A stretch of DNA of 50,139 bases from Chloroflexota bacterium (GTDB lineage Bacteria > Chloroflexota > Anaerolineae > Aggregatilineales > Phototrophicaceae), in assembly GCA_009841405.1 (NCBI GenBank), contig VXLV01000064.1, positions 1 through 50,139 of the forward strand, given 5' to 3'. Under the pieces are notes generated by a model that had not been told where the DNA came from, did not search any database, and saw only the letters and a program-made list of their open reading frames with translations. Shown one piece after another: positions 8,644 to 15,668 of the stretch (positions are counted from its first letter, which is position 1; each line of letters opens with the position of its first letter). Position numbers and translations under genes: made by a program.

Positions 8644-9810
8644 ATGAATGATGTGGCAATTGTCGGCATCGGCATGACGCCGGTTCGCGAACACTGGTCG
8701 CTGTCGCTAGTCGACCTGGCTGAAGAAGCCGGCCAATTGGCGCTGGCGGATGCCGGGCTGGATGCGGTGGATGCGCTGTACATCGGCAACGCTTACGGCG
8801 CCGCTTACAACCAACAGACGCAATTGGGCAGCCTGATCGCCGGCGCGCTGGGGCAGACCGGCATTGAGAGCTTCTGCTGCGAGGCCGGCGATGCCTCCGG
8901 CGGGGTCGCGCTGCGGGCGGGCTATCTGGCGGTGGCGGCTGGCGCGGCGAGAACCGCCCTCGTGCTTGGCGTCGAGAAAGCGACTGATGTGGTGGGTCCA
9001 GCGCGCATCAGCGCCCGCAGCGTCAGCTTGAACGCCGACTACGAAACGGTGAACGGCGCGACTTTGACGTCAATGGCCGCCCTGCTGATGCGGCGCTACA
9101 TGTACGAGCATGGCGTCGAACTTGCGCAGTTCGAAGGCTTCAGCGTCAACGCCCATCGCAATGGCTCGCGCAATCCAAAGGCCATGTATCGCAACCGTCT
9201 GCGTCCCGGTTCCTTTGAAAGGGCGCCAATGATAGCCGAGCCGGTCAGCCTCTTTGACAGCGCGCCCGACGGCGATGGGGCGGCCGCAATCGTGCTGGCG
9301 CCAGCGGAGCTCGCGGTGGATATGGCGCCCAGGCCTGTGCTTCTGGCCGGAAGCGCGGTGGCGACCGATACGCTGATGCTGCAAGAGCGAAGTGATCCGC
9401 TGGTTTTCGCCGCGGCGCAACAGTCAGCGGCGCGGGCGCTGGACCGGGCCGGCTTGTCGCTCAGCGATTTGGATCTCCTCGAACTTCACGATGGTTACGC
9501 CATCATGACGGCCTTGTCGCTCGAAGCGCTGGGATACAGCGAACGGGGCAGAGGCTGGGCCTGGGCGGAAGACGGCGGCGAGCGACTGTCTCTGGACGGC
9601 GAACTGCCGCTGTGCGCCTTTGGCGGTCTGAAGAGCCGCGGCAATCCAAGCGGCGCGACCGGCGTGTACCAGGCGGTTGAAGCGTCGCTGCAATTGCGCG
9701 GCGAAGCGAGCGACAACCAGATCGCCGGCGCGGAGACTGCGATGACGCAGAATCTAGGCGGCCTGGCGTCAACGGCGGTCACGCACGTGCTACGCGCCAT
9801 CCCCGAATGA
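8644..9810 (+). CDS. Archaeal-type thiolase homologue lacking catalytic Cys and His
   Basis: 388 residues that align end to end with archaeal SCP2-type acetyl-CoA acetyltransferases: VAIVGIGMTPVREHW at the start, SLFDSAPDGDGAAA, AFGGLKSRG.P.GATG and TQN.GG near the end. The active site is altered. The nucleophile motif normally read as ACASGG is GDASGG, with Asp83 in place of Cys. The GHPxGATG histidine is Asn334 (GNPSGATG). The HDCF motif reads HDGY (282-285). It is therefore unlikely to catalyse Claisen condensation through a cysteine. Its position directly after HMG-CoA synthase and before DUF35 genes suggests a structural or channelling subunit of that complex. An aldolase-type role, as in thiolase-fold Ltp2 proteins that also partner with DUF35, is another possibility. 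Confidence 0.88.
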   Translation: MNDVAIVGIGMTPVREHWSLSLVDLAEEAGQLALADAGLDAVDALYIGNAYGAAYNQQTQLGSLIAGALGQTGIESFCCEAGDASGGVALRAGYLAVAAGAARTALVLGVEKATDVVGPARISARSVSLNADYETVNGATLTSMAALLMRRYMYEHGVELAQFEGFSVNAHRNGSRNPKAMYRNRLRPGSFERAPMIAEPVSLFDSAPDGDGAAAIVLAPAELAVDMAPRPVLLAGSAVATDTLMLQERSDPLVFAAAQQSAARALDRAGLSLSDLDLLELHDGYAIMTALSLEALGYSERGRGWAWAEDGGERLSLDGELPLCAFGGLKSRGNPSGATGVYQAVEASLQLRGEASDNQIAGAETAMTQNLGGLASTAVTHVLRAIPE

Positions 9811-9844
9811 ACTGATAGTCTCTGGAAGTGTCAATACCTGTCAA

Positions 9845-9886
9845 GATAGCTTCTGATAGCTTGCCGCGCCTAGAGTACAGGCAAGC
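9845..9886 (+). promoter_or_regulatory. Direct repeat and hairpin upstream of the split DUF35 genes
   Basis: GATAGCTT occurs twice in tandem (9845-9852 and 9855-9862). The second copy runs into an inverted repeat: GCTTGCC (9859-9865) with GGCAAGC (9880-9886), 14-base loop. The 9-mer CTGATAGCT here (9853-9861) also lies upstream of mvaA (6244-6252). It could be an operator or an mRNA structure; no family recognised. Confidence 0.3.
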
Positions 9887-9910
9887 GGATCAGGGGTGAG
9901 GAGACATCCG

Positions 9911-10072
9911 ATGCAGGTCGCGAAGTACTGGCGAAACAAGAAACTGCGTTATCGCTTGGAGGGCATGGCGCGTCGGCCTGAGCGCGCGATCATGTCACCG
10001 CGCGTCGGCATAGAAGCCGAACGCAACGGACGCCAGGCGCCCAAGCGCGAATCGGCGAGGCTGCCGCAGTGA
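9911..10072 (+). CDS. DUF35 N-terminal (zinc-ribbon) half as a separate small ORF, cysteines lost
   Basis: A 53-residue protein with a convincing Shine-Dalgarno AGGAG (9899-9903) seven bases before ATG 9911. Its start, AKYWRNKKLRYRLEG, matches the conserved helix opening DUF35 (rubredoxin-like zinc ribbon plus OB-fold) proteins. The next ~25 residues correspond in length to the zinc ribbon (C..CG...FPPR..C..C), but all four Cys are absent. The frame ends at a TGA overlapping the GTG start of the OB-fold gene (GTGA, 10069-10072), so the two halves should be co-translated. Neither alternative frame across the region encodes a cysteine ribbon, so this is not a simple sequencing frameshift. It probably still binds the thiolase/synthase partners, which is inference. 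Confidence 0.7.
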   Translation: MQVAKYWRNKKLRYRLEGMARRPERAIMSPRVGIEAERNGRQAPKRESARLPQ

Positions 10073-10377
10073 CGGACGAACGCAGCGACGACAGCCCCTG
10101 GGTCATGCGCCTCGAGAATGCCCCAAAATCAATACAGGGCGAGGTCTACAGCTATACGCTCGCGCAAGAGCCGCCCGAGGATTTCGTTGCGCAAGCGCCC
10201 TACCATCTGGCGCTGGTGCGTCTGGAGAGCGGCGAGCTGATCACCGCGCAACTGACGGATGTTGAGCACGACGTCGAGATCGGCCAGCGTGTGGAGATGG
10301 TGACGCGCAAGTTAACCACGGACGGCGAGCGCGGCGTCATCGTCTACGGCTACAAATTCCGTCCGCTTCTCAAATGA
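10069..10377 (+). CDS. DUF35 OB-fold domain protein (acyl-CoA binding partner of thiolase/HMGS)
   Basis: 102 residues forming the C-terminal OB-fold of DUF35 proteins: GEVYSYTLA, QAPYHLALVRLESGELITAQLTD, IGQRVEMVTRKL and IVYGYKFRP. In archaea a one-piece DUF35 protein bridges acetoacetyl-CoA thiolase and HMG-CoA synthase and holds a shared CoA site. Here the OB-fold is a separate gene starting at GTG 10069, coupled by a four-base overlap to the small ORF carrying the N-terminal half. A bidirectional terminator follows, so this ends the mevalonate gene set. Confidence 0.88.
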   Translation: MTDERSDDSPWVMRLENAPKSIQGEVYSYTLAQEPPEDFVAQAPYHLALVRLESGELITAQLTDVEHDVEIGQRVEMVTRKLTTDGERGVIVYGYKFRPLLK

Positions 10378-10407
10378 GCGCTGCGCCATCCAGCAGTATC
10401 GGTAAGC

Positions 10408-10437
10408 AAAAAGAGCCACAACAACGTGGCTCTTTTC
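10408..10437. terminator. Bidirectional Rho-independent terminator
   Basis: An 11-bp perfect stem (10409-10419 with 10426-10436, core AGAGCCAC/GTGGCTCT) with loop AACAAC has A-runs on the left and T-runs on the right. It can end both the DUF35 gene (plus) and the convergent ABC ATPase gene (minus). Confidence 0.9.
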
Positions 10438-10467
10438 GATTGTATTGCCCGTGCCGCAAGCGGCGAA

Positions 10468-11595
10468 CTACATGGCCGCCTTGGCTTTCGACTCGTAAGC
10501 CAGCGACTGCTCGGTGTTGGAGTCGAAGATGTGCATATTGTCGAGGTTGAAGGTAACGCCCATCTCGTGCCCGACTGTAGCGCCCGTACGCGGATCGGTA
10601 CGCGCGATGAAGTTTTTGCCGCCGGATTCCAGATAGATGATGACCTCGTTGCCCATCTGCTCCACGACTTCGACATTGGTCGAGAGATTCGCCGGGATGA
10701 TGCCCTGCGGGAGGTAATTCGTGTCGTGGATGTCTTCGGGACGAATGCCGCAGATGACTTCCATGCCCGCATGGCTGCGGAACGCGTCGGCCTTGCTCTC
10801 CGGCACCGGCAGCGAGAAGGCGCCGGTATCCACGATCAGCGAATCGCCGTCTTCTTTGAGGACCGCGTCGAAGAAGTTCATCGACGGGCTGCCGATGAAA
10901 CCGGCGACGAAGACGTTGTTCGGGTTATGGTACAAGTTAAAGGGCGAATCAATCTGCTGAAGCTCGCCTTCGTTGAGAACGCAGATGCGCGTCCCCATTG
11001 TCATCGCCTCGACCTGATCATGGGTCACATAAATGAAGGTCGTCTCCAGGCGCTGATGCAGCCGGCTGATGAAGGAGCGCGCCTCCACGCGCAGCTTGGC
11101 GTCCAGGTTGGAGAGCGGCTCATCCATGAGGAAGACCGCCGGTTCGCGCACAATGGCGCGGCCAACAGCCACGCGCTGGCGCTGGCCGCCGGAAAGCTGC
11201 CTGGGGCGGCGATCCAGCAGGTGGCCAATGCCCAATTCATTGGCGGCTTCATTCACGCGCTCGTCAATGATTTTCTTCGGCGTCTTGCGCAGCTTGAGAC
11301 CGAATGCCATGTTATCATAGACGGTCATGTGCGGGTACAAGGCGTAGCTCTGGAATACCATGGCCACATCTCGGTCTTTCGGCGCGACATTGTTGACCAC
11401 GCGATCGCCGATCAGGATTTCGCCTTCGGTGATTTCTTCCAGGCCGGCCAACATCCGCAAGCTGGTGGACTTGCCACAGCCGGACGGCCCGACGAAGACC
11501 AGAAACTCCTTGTCCATTACTTCAATGTTCAGATCGGATACAACGCGTTGATCGCCGAAATCCTTTGAAACATGATTGAAAGTGACACCAGCCAC
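10468..11595 (-). CDS. ugpC: ABC transporter ATP-binding protein, UgpC/MalK/MsmK type
   Basis: A 375-residue cytoplasmic ATPase energising sugar or glycerol-phosphate importers. Walker A GPSGCGKST, Q-loop VFQSYALYPHMTVYDN, signature LSGGQRQRVAVGRA, Walker B VFLMDEPLSNLD and switch THDQVEAMT are intact. A C-terminal regulatory TOBE/OB region includes GIRPEDIH. GTG 11595 was chosen because GGAGG lies five bases upstream and the resulting VAGVTFNHVSKDF matches family N-termini; an ATG seven codons earlier lacks a site. No permease or sugar-binding gene is adjacent, so it probably serves several importers elsewhere. Confidence 0.95.
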   Translation of the reverse strand: MAGVTFNHVSKDFGDQRVVSDLNIEVMDKEFLVFVGPSGCGKSTSLRMLAGLEEITEGEILIGDRVVNNVAPKDRDVAMVFQSYALYPHMTVYDNMAFGLKLRKTPKKIIDERVNEAANELGIGHLLDRRPRQLSGGQRQRVAVGRAIVREPAVFLMDEPLSNLDAKLRVEARSFISRLHQRLETTFIYVTHDQVEAMTMGTRICVLNEGELQQIDSPFNLYHNPNNVFVAGFIGSPSMNFFDAVLKEDGDSLIVDTGAFSLPVPESKADAFRSHAGMEVICGIRPEDIHDTNYLPQGIIPANLSTNVEVVEQMGNEVIIYLESGGKNFIARTDPRTGATVGHEMGVTFNLDNMHIFDSNTEQSLAYESKAKAAM

Positions 11596-11685
11596 GGGAA
11601 CCTCCATTCGTATCAACTGCTAGCGAAAACTTTGGCAATTCTGCACAAATACCTTACTTGACAGCAAGATACTTTTATAGTGGTC

Positions 11686-11713
11686 ATTATATCGGCTATT
11701 TTCGAAAATGCAA
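11686..11713 (-). promoter_or_regulatory. Promoter of the ABC ATPase gene
   Basis: On the minus strand, TTGCAT (11708-11713), 16 bp, then a perfect TATAAT (11686-11691). This gives a leader of roughly 80 bases before GTG 11595. Confidence 0.7.
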
Positions 11714-11769
11714 AGAATTCGTCGCGACAAAGCAGAATCGGTCGCGGAAGCATAGATGATGAGGAAGGC

Positions 11770-12996
11770 ATGCCCGATAATCCAAATGCGGAAATCATCG
11801 CCATCGGCACTGAACTGCTCCTGGGAGAGATTACGGACACCAACTCCGTCTTTCTGGCGCGGCAATTGCGCGACATCGGCGTGAATGTCTTTTTCATGAC
11901 GACTGTGGGCGACAACCTTGGGCGCATCAAGGGCGCCATCTCCGACGCCCTGGATCGCGCCGAAATTGTCATCACCACCGGCGGGCTGGGCCCAACTGTG
12001 GACGATATGACGCGGCAAGCGGTAGCGGAAGCCCTCGGCCGGCCGCTTCAGTTCCACCAGTCGCTCTATGACGAAATCGCCGAACGCTTTCGCGGTTTCG
12101 GCTCCAAAATGACCGAGAACAACCGTCAGCAGGCCTACTTGCCGGCGGGCGCCATCCTGATCGAGAATCCGGTGGGCACGGCGCCGTCATTCATCGTGGA
12201 ATCGGACCGCGGTGTGGTGATAAGCGTACCGGGCGTTCCAAGAGAAATGAAGTACTTGATCACAGAATCGGCCATTCCCTACCTGCTGCGGAAGTATGAA
12301 CTCGGCGTCATCTTGGCGCGGATCTTGCGGACGGCGGGTATCGGCGAAAGTTCGCTTGACGACCAGATCGGCAGCGACATTCTTAGCGAAACCAACCCCA
12401 GCGTTGGCCTGGCCGCGCACCATGGCAGCGTTGATATTCGCGTCACCGCCAAGGCCGACAGCAAAGCGAATGCCACACGACTGCTCGACCAGATGCAGAC
12501 CCGGCTGGAAGCCCGCATCGGCGAACACATCTTCGGCGTCGACGATGCGGTACTGGAAGACGTGGTCTGGCGGCATATTGAAGAGCGCGGGCTGCGCGTT
12601 CATGTGACCGAAGCGGGCTTGCCAGGCGTCGTCAGCGGAAGCTGGGCCGCTGGGTCGGAGCTCTTGACTACGACCACTTTTAACCAACCGCATCATGCAA
12701 TTGCGTACTTTGAAGTTGATGAGGCTGGGGATACGCTGAGAGACTTCGCCGTAGAAATCGCCGAGCGCGTTCGCGCCAGTCGCGGCGTTGACGCCAGCCT
12801 GGTTGTCTTGAGTTATCCGAATCTCGAAGAAAATCCCGATGTCGAGCAGGGCAGCGCGGTTGCCATCGCCACGGCCGGGGATCAGCGATTTCGCGCCTAT
12901 GGATTTGGGGCGCGCTCGCCGCTGGCGCGCGAGTGGCTGTCGCGCTGGGCATTGGCGAATCTGTGGAAAATGCTGCGGGAACCTGCTGAGGATTGA
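11770..12996 (+). CDS. cinA: CinA family protein with degenerate C-terminal amidase domain
   Basis: 408 residues. The N-terminal MoCF-like domain (about 1-170) is well kept: IAIGTELLLGEITDTNS, TTVGDN, VITTGGLGPTVDDMT, NPVGTAPSF and SVPGVPREM. In the family this domain hydrolyses ADP-ribose-type substrates. A KH-like middle region follows. The C-terminal region should be the PncC nicotinamide-nucleotide amidase, whose signature is AESCTGG; here the aligned stretch reads VTEAGLPGV, so the Ser/Cys-containing active-site loop is missing. ATG 11770 has AGGA just upstream; the frame is open to 11680 but without a better start. It ends ten bases before the convergent lepA stop. Confidence 0.88.
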   Translation: MPDNPNAEIIAIGTELLLGEITDTNSVFLARQLRDIGVNVFFMTTVGDNLGRIKGAISDALDRAEIVITTGGLGPTVDDMTRQAVAEALGRPLQFHQSLYDEIAERFRGFGSKMTENNRQQAYLPAGAILIENPVGTAPSFIVESDRGVVISVPGVPREMKYLITESAIPYLLRKYELGVILARILRTAGIGESSLDDQIGSDILSETNPSVGLAAHHGSVDIRVTAKADSKANATRLLDQMQTRLEARIGEHIFGVDDAVLEDVVWRHIEERGLRVHVTEAGLPGVVSGSWAAGSELLTTTTFNQPHHAIAYFEVDEAGDTLRDFAVEIAERVRASRGVDASLVVLSYPNLEENPDVEQGSAVAIATAGDQRFRAYGFGARSPLAREWLSRWALANLWKMLREPAED

Positions 12997-13006
12997 GCGC
13001 GCGACT

Positions 13007-14806
13007 CTATTCATCCAGGCTGAGCAGCGCCATGAAAGCTTCTTGCGGGACTTCCACCGAGCCGATCATTTTCATGCGCTTCTTGCCCTTCTTTTGCTTC
13101 TCGAGCAACTTCTTCTTGCGCGTCACATCGCCGCCGTAGCATTTGGCCAGCACGTCTTTGCGCATGGCTTTGACGTTGGCGCGCGAGATGACGCGCTTGC
13201 CGACGGCGGCCTGCACCGGCACCACGAACATCTGTCGCGGAATCAGGGCTTTCAGCCGGGTCACCAGGCGCTGGCCGCGGTGATAGGCGTGGTCGCGGTG
13301 GCAGATCATCGCCAGCGCGTCGACGCGATCTTCGTTGACCAGCACCTCCACCTTGACCAGGTCGCCGGCGCGATACTCGTGGAACTGGTAGTCAAGGCTG
13401 GCGTAACCTTGCGTCACGCTTTTGAGCTTGTCGTAGAAGTCGATGATGATCTCGGAAAGCGGAATCTCAAAGTGGAGAATCACACGCGTGGCATCGAGAT
13501 ATTCAGTGGTGTCGTAAACGCCGCGCTTCTTGATGGCGAGCTCCATCACCGCGCCAATGTAGCGCTGCGGGACGTAAATCTGAATCTTCATCCAGGGCTC
13601 GTGGATCTCTTCAATCGTACTCTCGTCGGGCAGCAGCGCCGGGCTGTCGATCAGCTGGGTCTCGCCGTCGCGCTGCAATACGCGGTACTCCACACTGGGC
13701 GCGGTCGCCAGAATGTCGAGATCGTACTCGCGTTCCAGACGCTCTTGAATGATCTCCATGTGAAAGAGGCCGAGAAAGCCGACGCGGAAACCGAAGTTAA
13801 GCGCTTGCGATGTCTCCGGCTGGTAAACAAGCGAGGCGTCGTTGAGTTGCAGTTTCTCAAGCGCGTCGCGCAAATCGCCATAGTCTTCGTTATGCGTGGG
13901 ATAAATGCCGGCGAAGACCATGGGCTTGGCCTGCTCATAGCCGGGCAGGGGATGCTGGGTCCCGCCCCGCGCCAGCGTGATAGTATCGCCGACGCGGCAC
14001 TCGCGCACGGTCTTGAGGCCGGTGGCGATATAGCCGACTTCGCCCGCCCGCAAGCTGTCCACCGTCCGCATGACCGGGTCAAAGACGCCGATCTCTACCG
14101 GCTCAAAGCGGGCGCCAGTAGCGAAGAGCTTGAGCATGTCGCGCCGATTCACGCTGCCGTCCACGATGCGAATATAGGCGATTACGCCTTTGTACGGGTC
14201 ATAGTGAGAATCGAAGACGAGCGCGCGCAAGCTCTCTTGAGGGTCGGTCGACGGCGCGGGCACGTCGGCGATTACGGTTTCGAGCAGGCCGCGCACGCCG
14301 ATGCCATTCTTGGCGGAGATGCGCGGCAGATCCGCGCTGGCGGCGCCCAGCAATTCCGCCACTTCGCGGGCGACTTCGTCGGGCTGCGCCGCCGGCAGGT
14401 CGATCTTGTTGACGACGGGGATGATCTCGAGATCTTGCTCAAGCGCCAGATAGACATTGGATAGCGTCTGCGCCTCGATGCCCTGGCTGGCGTCCACGAC
14501 CAGGATAGCGCCTTCGCAGGCTTGCAAGGCGCGGCTCACCTCGTAGGTGAAGTCGACGTGGCCGGGCGTATCGATCAGATTTATGGTGTACGCCAGTCCA
14601 TCGCTCGCCGTATACAGCATGCGAACGGCCGAGGCTTTGATGGTAACGCCGCGTTCGCGCTCCAGCGCCATGCTGTCGAGGAGCTGCTCTTGCATATCGC
14701 GCGCGCTTACCGTCTGGGTAAGTTCCAGCAGGCGATCGGCCAACGTGCTCTTGCCGTGGTCGACATGAGCGATGATACAGAAGTTGCGAATTTGCGCGAT
14801 TGTCAT
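13007..14806 (-). CDS. lepA: Elongation factor 4 (LepA), back-translocating GTPase
   Basis: A 599-residue translational GTPase that acts on stalled or mis-translocated ribosomes. G1 [10 protein letters not shown]2 region [11 protein letters not shown]3 DTPGHVDF and G4 NKID are intact, and the C-terminal LepA-specific basic region ([21 protein letters not shown]) is present. Length is typical. It is the last gene of the minus-strand set beginning at 19391, 68 bases after tlyA. Confidence 0.98.
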   Translation of the reverse strand: MTIAQIRNFCIIAHVDHGKSTLADRLLELTQTVSARDMQEQLLDSMALERERGVTIKASAVRMLYTASDGLAYTINLIDTPGHVDFTYEVSRALQACEGAILVVDASQGIEAQTLSNVYLALEQDLEIIPVVNKIDLPAAQPDEVAREVAELLGAASADLPRISAKNGIGVRGLLETVIADVPAPSTDPQESLRALVFDSHYDPYKGVIAYIRIVDGSVNRRDMLKLFATGARFEPVEIGVFDPVMRTVDSLRAGEVGYIATGLKTVRECRVGDTITLARGGTQHPLPGYEQAKPMVFAGIYPTHNEDYGDLRDALEKLQLNDASLVYQPETSQALNFGFRVGFLGLFHMEIIQERLEREYDLDILATAPSVEYRVLQRDGETQLIDSPALLPDESTIEEIHEPWMKIQIYVPQRYIGAVMELAIKKRGVYDTTEYLDATRVILHFEIPLSEIIIDFYDKLKSVTQGYASLDYQFHEYRAGDLVKVEVLVNEDRVDALAMICHRDHAYHRGQRLVTRLKALIPRQMFVVPVQAAVGKRVISRANVKAMRKDVLAKCYGGDVTRKKKLLEKQKKGKKRMKMIGSVEVPQEAFMALLSLDE

Positions 14807-14874
14807 CAGACCGCCAATGGATGCTTACCGGTTCTGCCATTATGTAGCATGAGACGTGCCTGGGGTAGGGCAAG

Positions 14875-15666
14875 CTAGTCGGGCGCGGCGTGAAGCGCGT
14901 CGATCTTGCTGAAAACTTGCGCGCTGTCGCCACGCGCCGCCGAGAGCCGCAACCAGAGAAGGTACTCCACGTTGCCTTTCGCGCCCGTGATGGGCGATGG
15001 GATGACGTCGGCGGAGCGCATGTCTAATGACTCGGCAAAGGTCACAATGTCTCGCAGCGCCCGCCGGCGCAGCGCCGGGTCGCGTACTATGCCGCCCTTG
15101 CCGACCTCGCCCTTGCCAACCTCAAATTGCGGTTTCACCAGCGCGATGATGTCGGCGTCCGCGGCTGCCCAGCGCTTGACCGCCGGCAGAATCAAGCGGA
15201 CAGAAATGAATGAAACATCAATGACGACCAGGGCCGGGCGCTCCGGCAGCGCATCAAGATGGCGCGCGTTCGTGCTTTCCAGTACGATAACGCGCTCGTT
15301 GACGCGCAGGCGATAATCCAGGACGCCGCGGCCGACATCGATGGCGTAGACCCGCGCAGCGCCATGCTGCAACAGGCAGTCGGTAAAGCCGCCGGTGCTG
15401 GCGCCGACGTCCGCGCAGATTCGCGCCTCTGCCGTCACGTCAAACGCCGCCAGCGCCGCTTCCAGCTTGATGCCGCCGCGGCCAACATAGCGAGGCTTGG
15501 CCTTAAGCGTAATCACGGCGTCACGGCGCACCAGGCTGCCGGGCTTGTCGATCAGCTTGCCGTCAACTGTTACTTCGCCGGCCATGATCTGGGCGGCCGC
15601 CTTGCTGCGAGAATCGAGGCGCGTCTTCTCCATCAGCAGTCGGTCCAGGCGCGTCTTGCGGGCCAT
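14875..15666 (-). CDS. tlyA: TlyA family rRNA 2'-O-methyltransferase (S4 + FtsJ domains)
   Basis: A 263-residue protein with an N-terminal S4 RNA-binding domain (RLDRLLMEKTRLDSRSKAAAQI ... VTVDG) and an FtsJ-like SAM methyltransferase domain (DVGASTGGFTDCLLQHGA, IDVGRG, VVIDVSFIS, LVKPQFE). The family methylates cytidine 2'-OH in 16S and/or 23S rRNA; some members are called hemolysins. ATG 15666 is two bases after the stop of the upstream pseudoprotease gene, so it is likely co-transcribed with it. Confidence 0.95.
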   Translation of the reverse strand: MARKTRLDRLLMEKTRLDSRSKAAAQIMAGEVTVDGKLIDKPGSLVRRDAVITLKAKPRYVGRGGIKLEAALAAFDVTAEARICADVGASTGGFTDCLLQHGAARVYAIDVGRGVLDYRLRVNERVIVLESTNARHLDALPERPALVVIDVSFISVRLILPAVKRWAAADADIIALVKPQFEVGKGEVGKGGIVRDPALRRRALRDIVTFAESLDMRSADVIPSPITGAKGNVEYLLWLRLSAARGDSAQVFSKIDALHAAPD

Positions 15667-15668
15667 CG

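Noticed and set aside
7417..8694. A 425-codon minus-strand open frame
   Set aside because: Antisense to HMG-CoA synthase and the end of mvaA; no motifs, Arg/Ala/Asp-rich composition typical of shadow frames.
9911..10377. Split DUF35 as a simple frameshift
   Set aside because: The other frames over the ribbon region hit stops and encode no CxxC pairs, and both ORFs have sensible start signals; still worth checking against reads.
10426..11568. A 380-codon plus-strand open frame
   Set aside because: Antisense to the ABC ATPase gene, which has all its nucleotide-binding motifs.
12839..14464. A 541-codon plus-strand open frame
   Set aside because: It lies opposite lepA, whose motifs are unmistakable; the frame is open because of GC-rich codon bias and has no recognisable domain.
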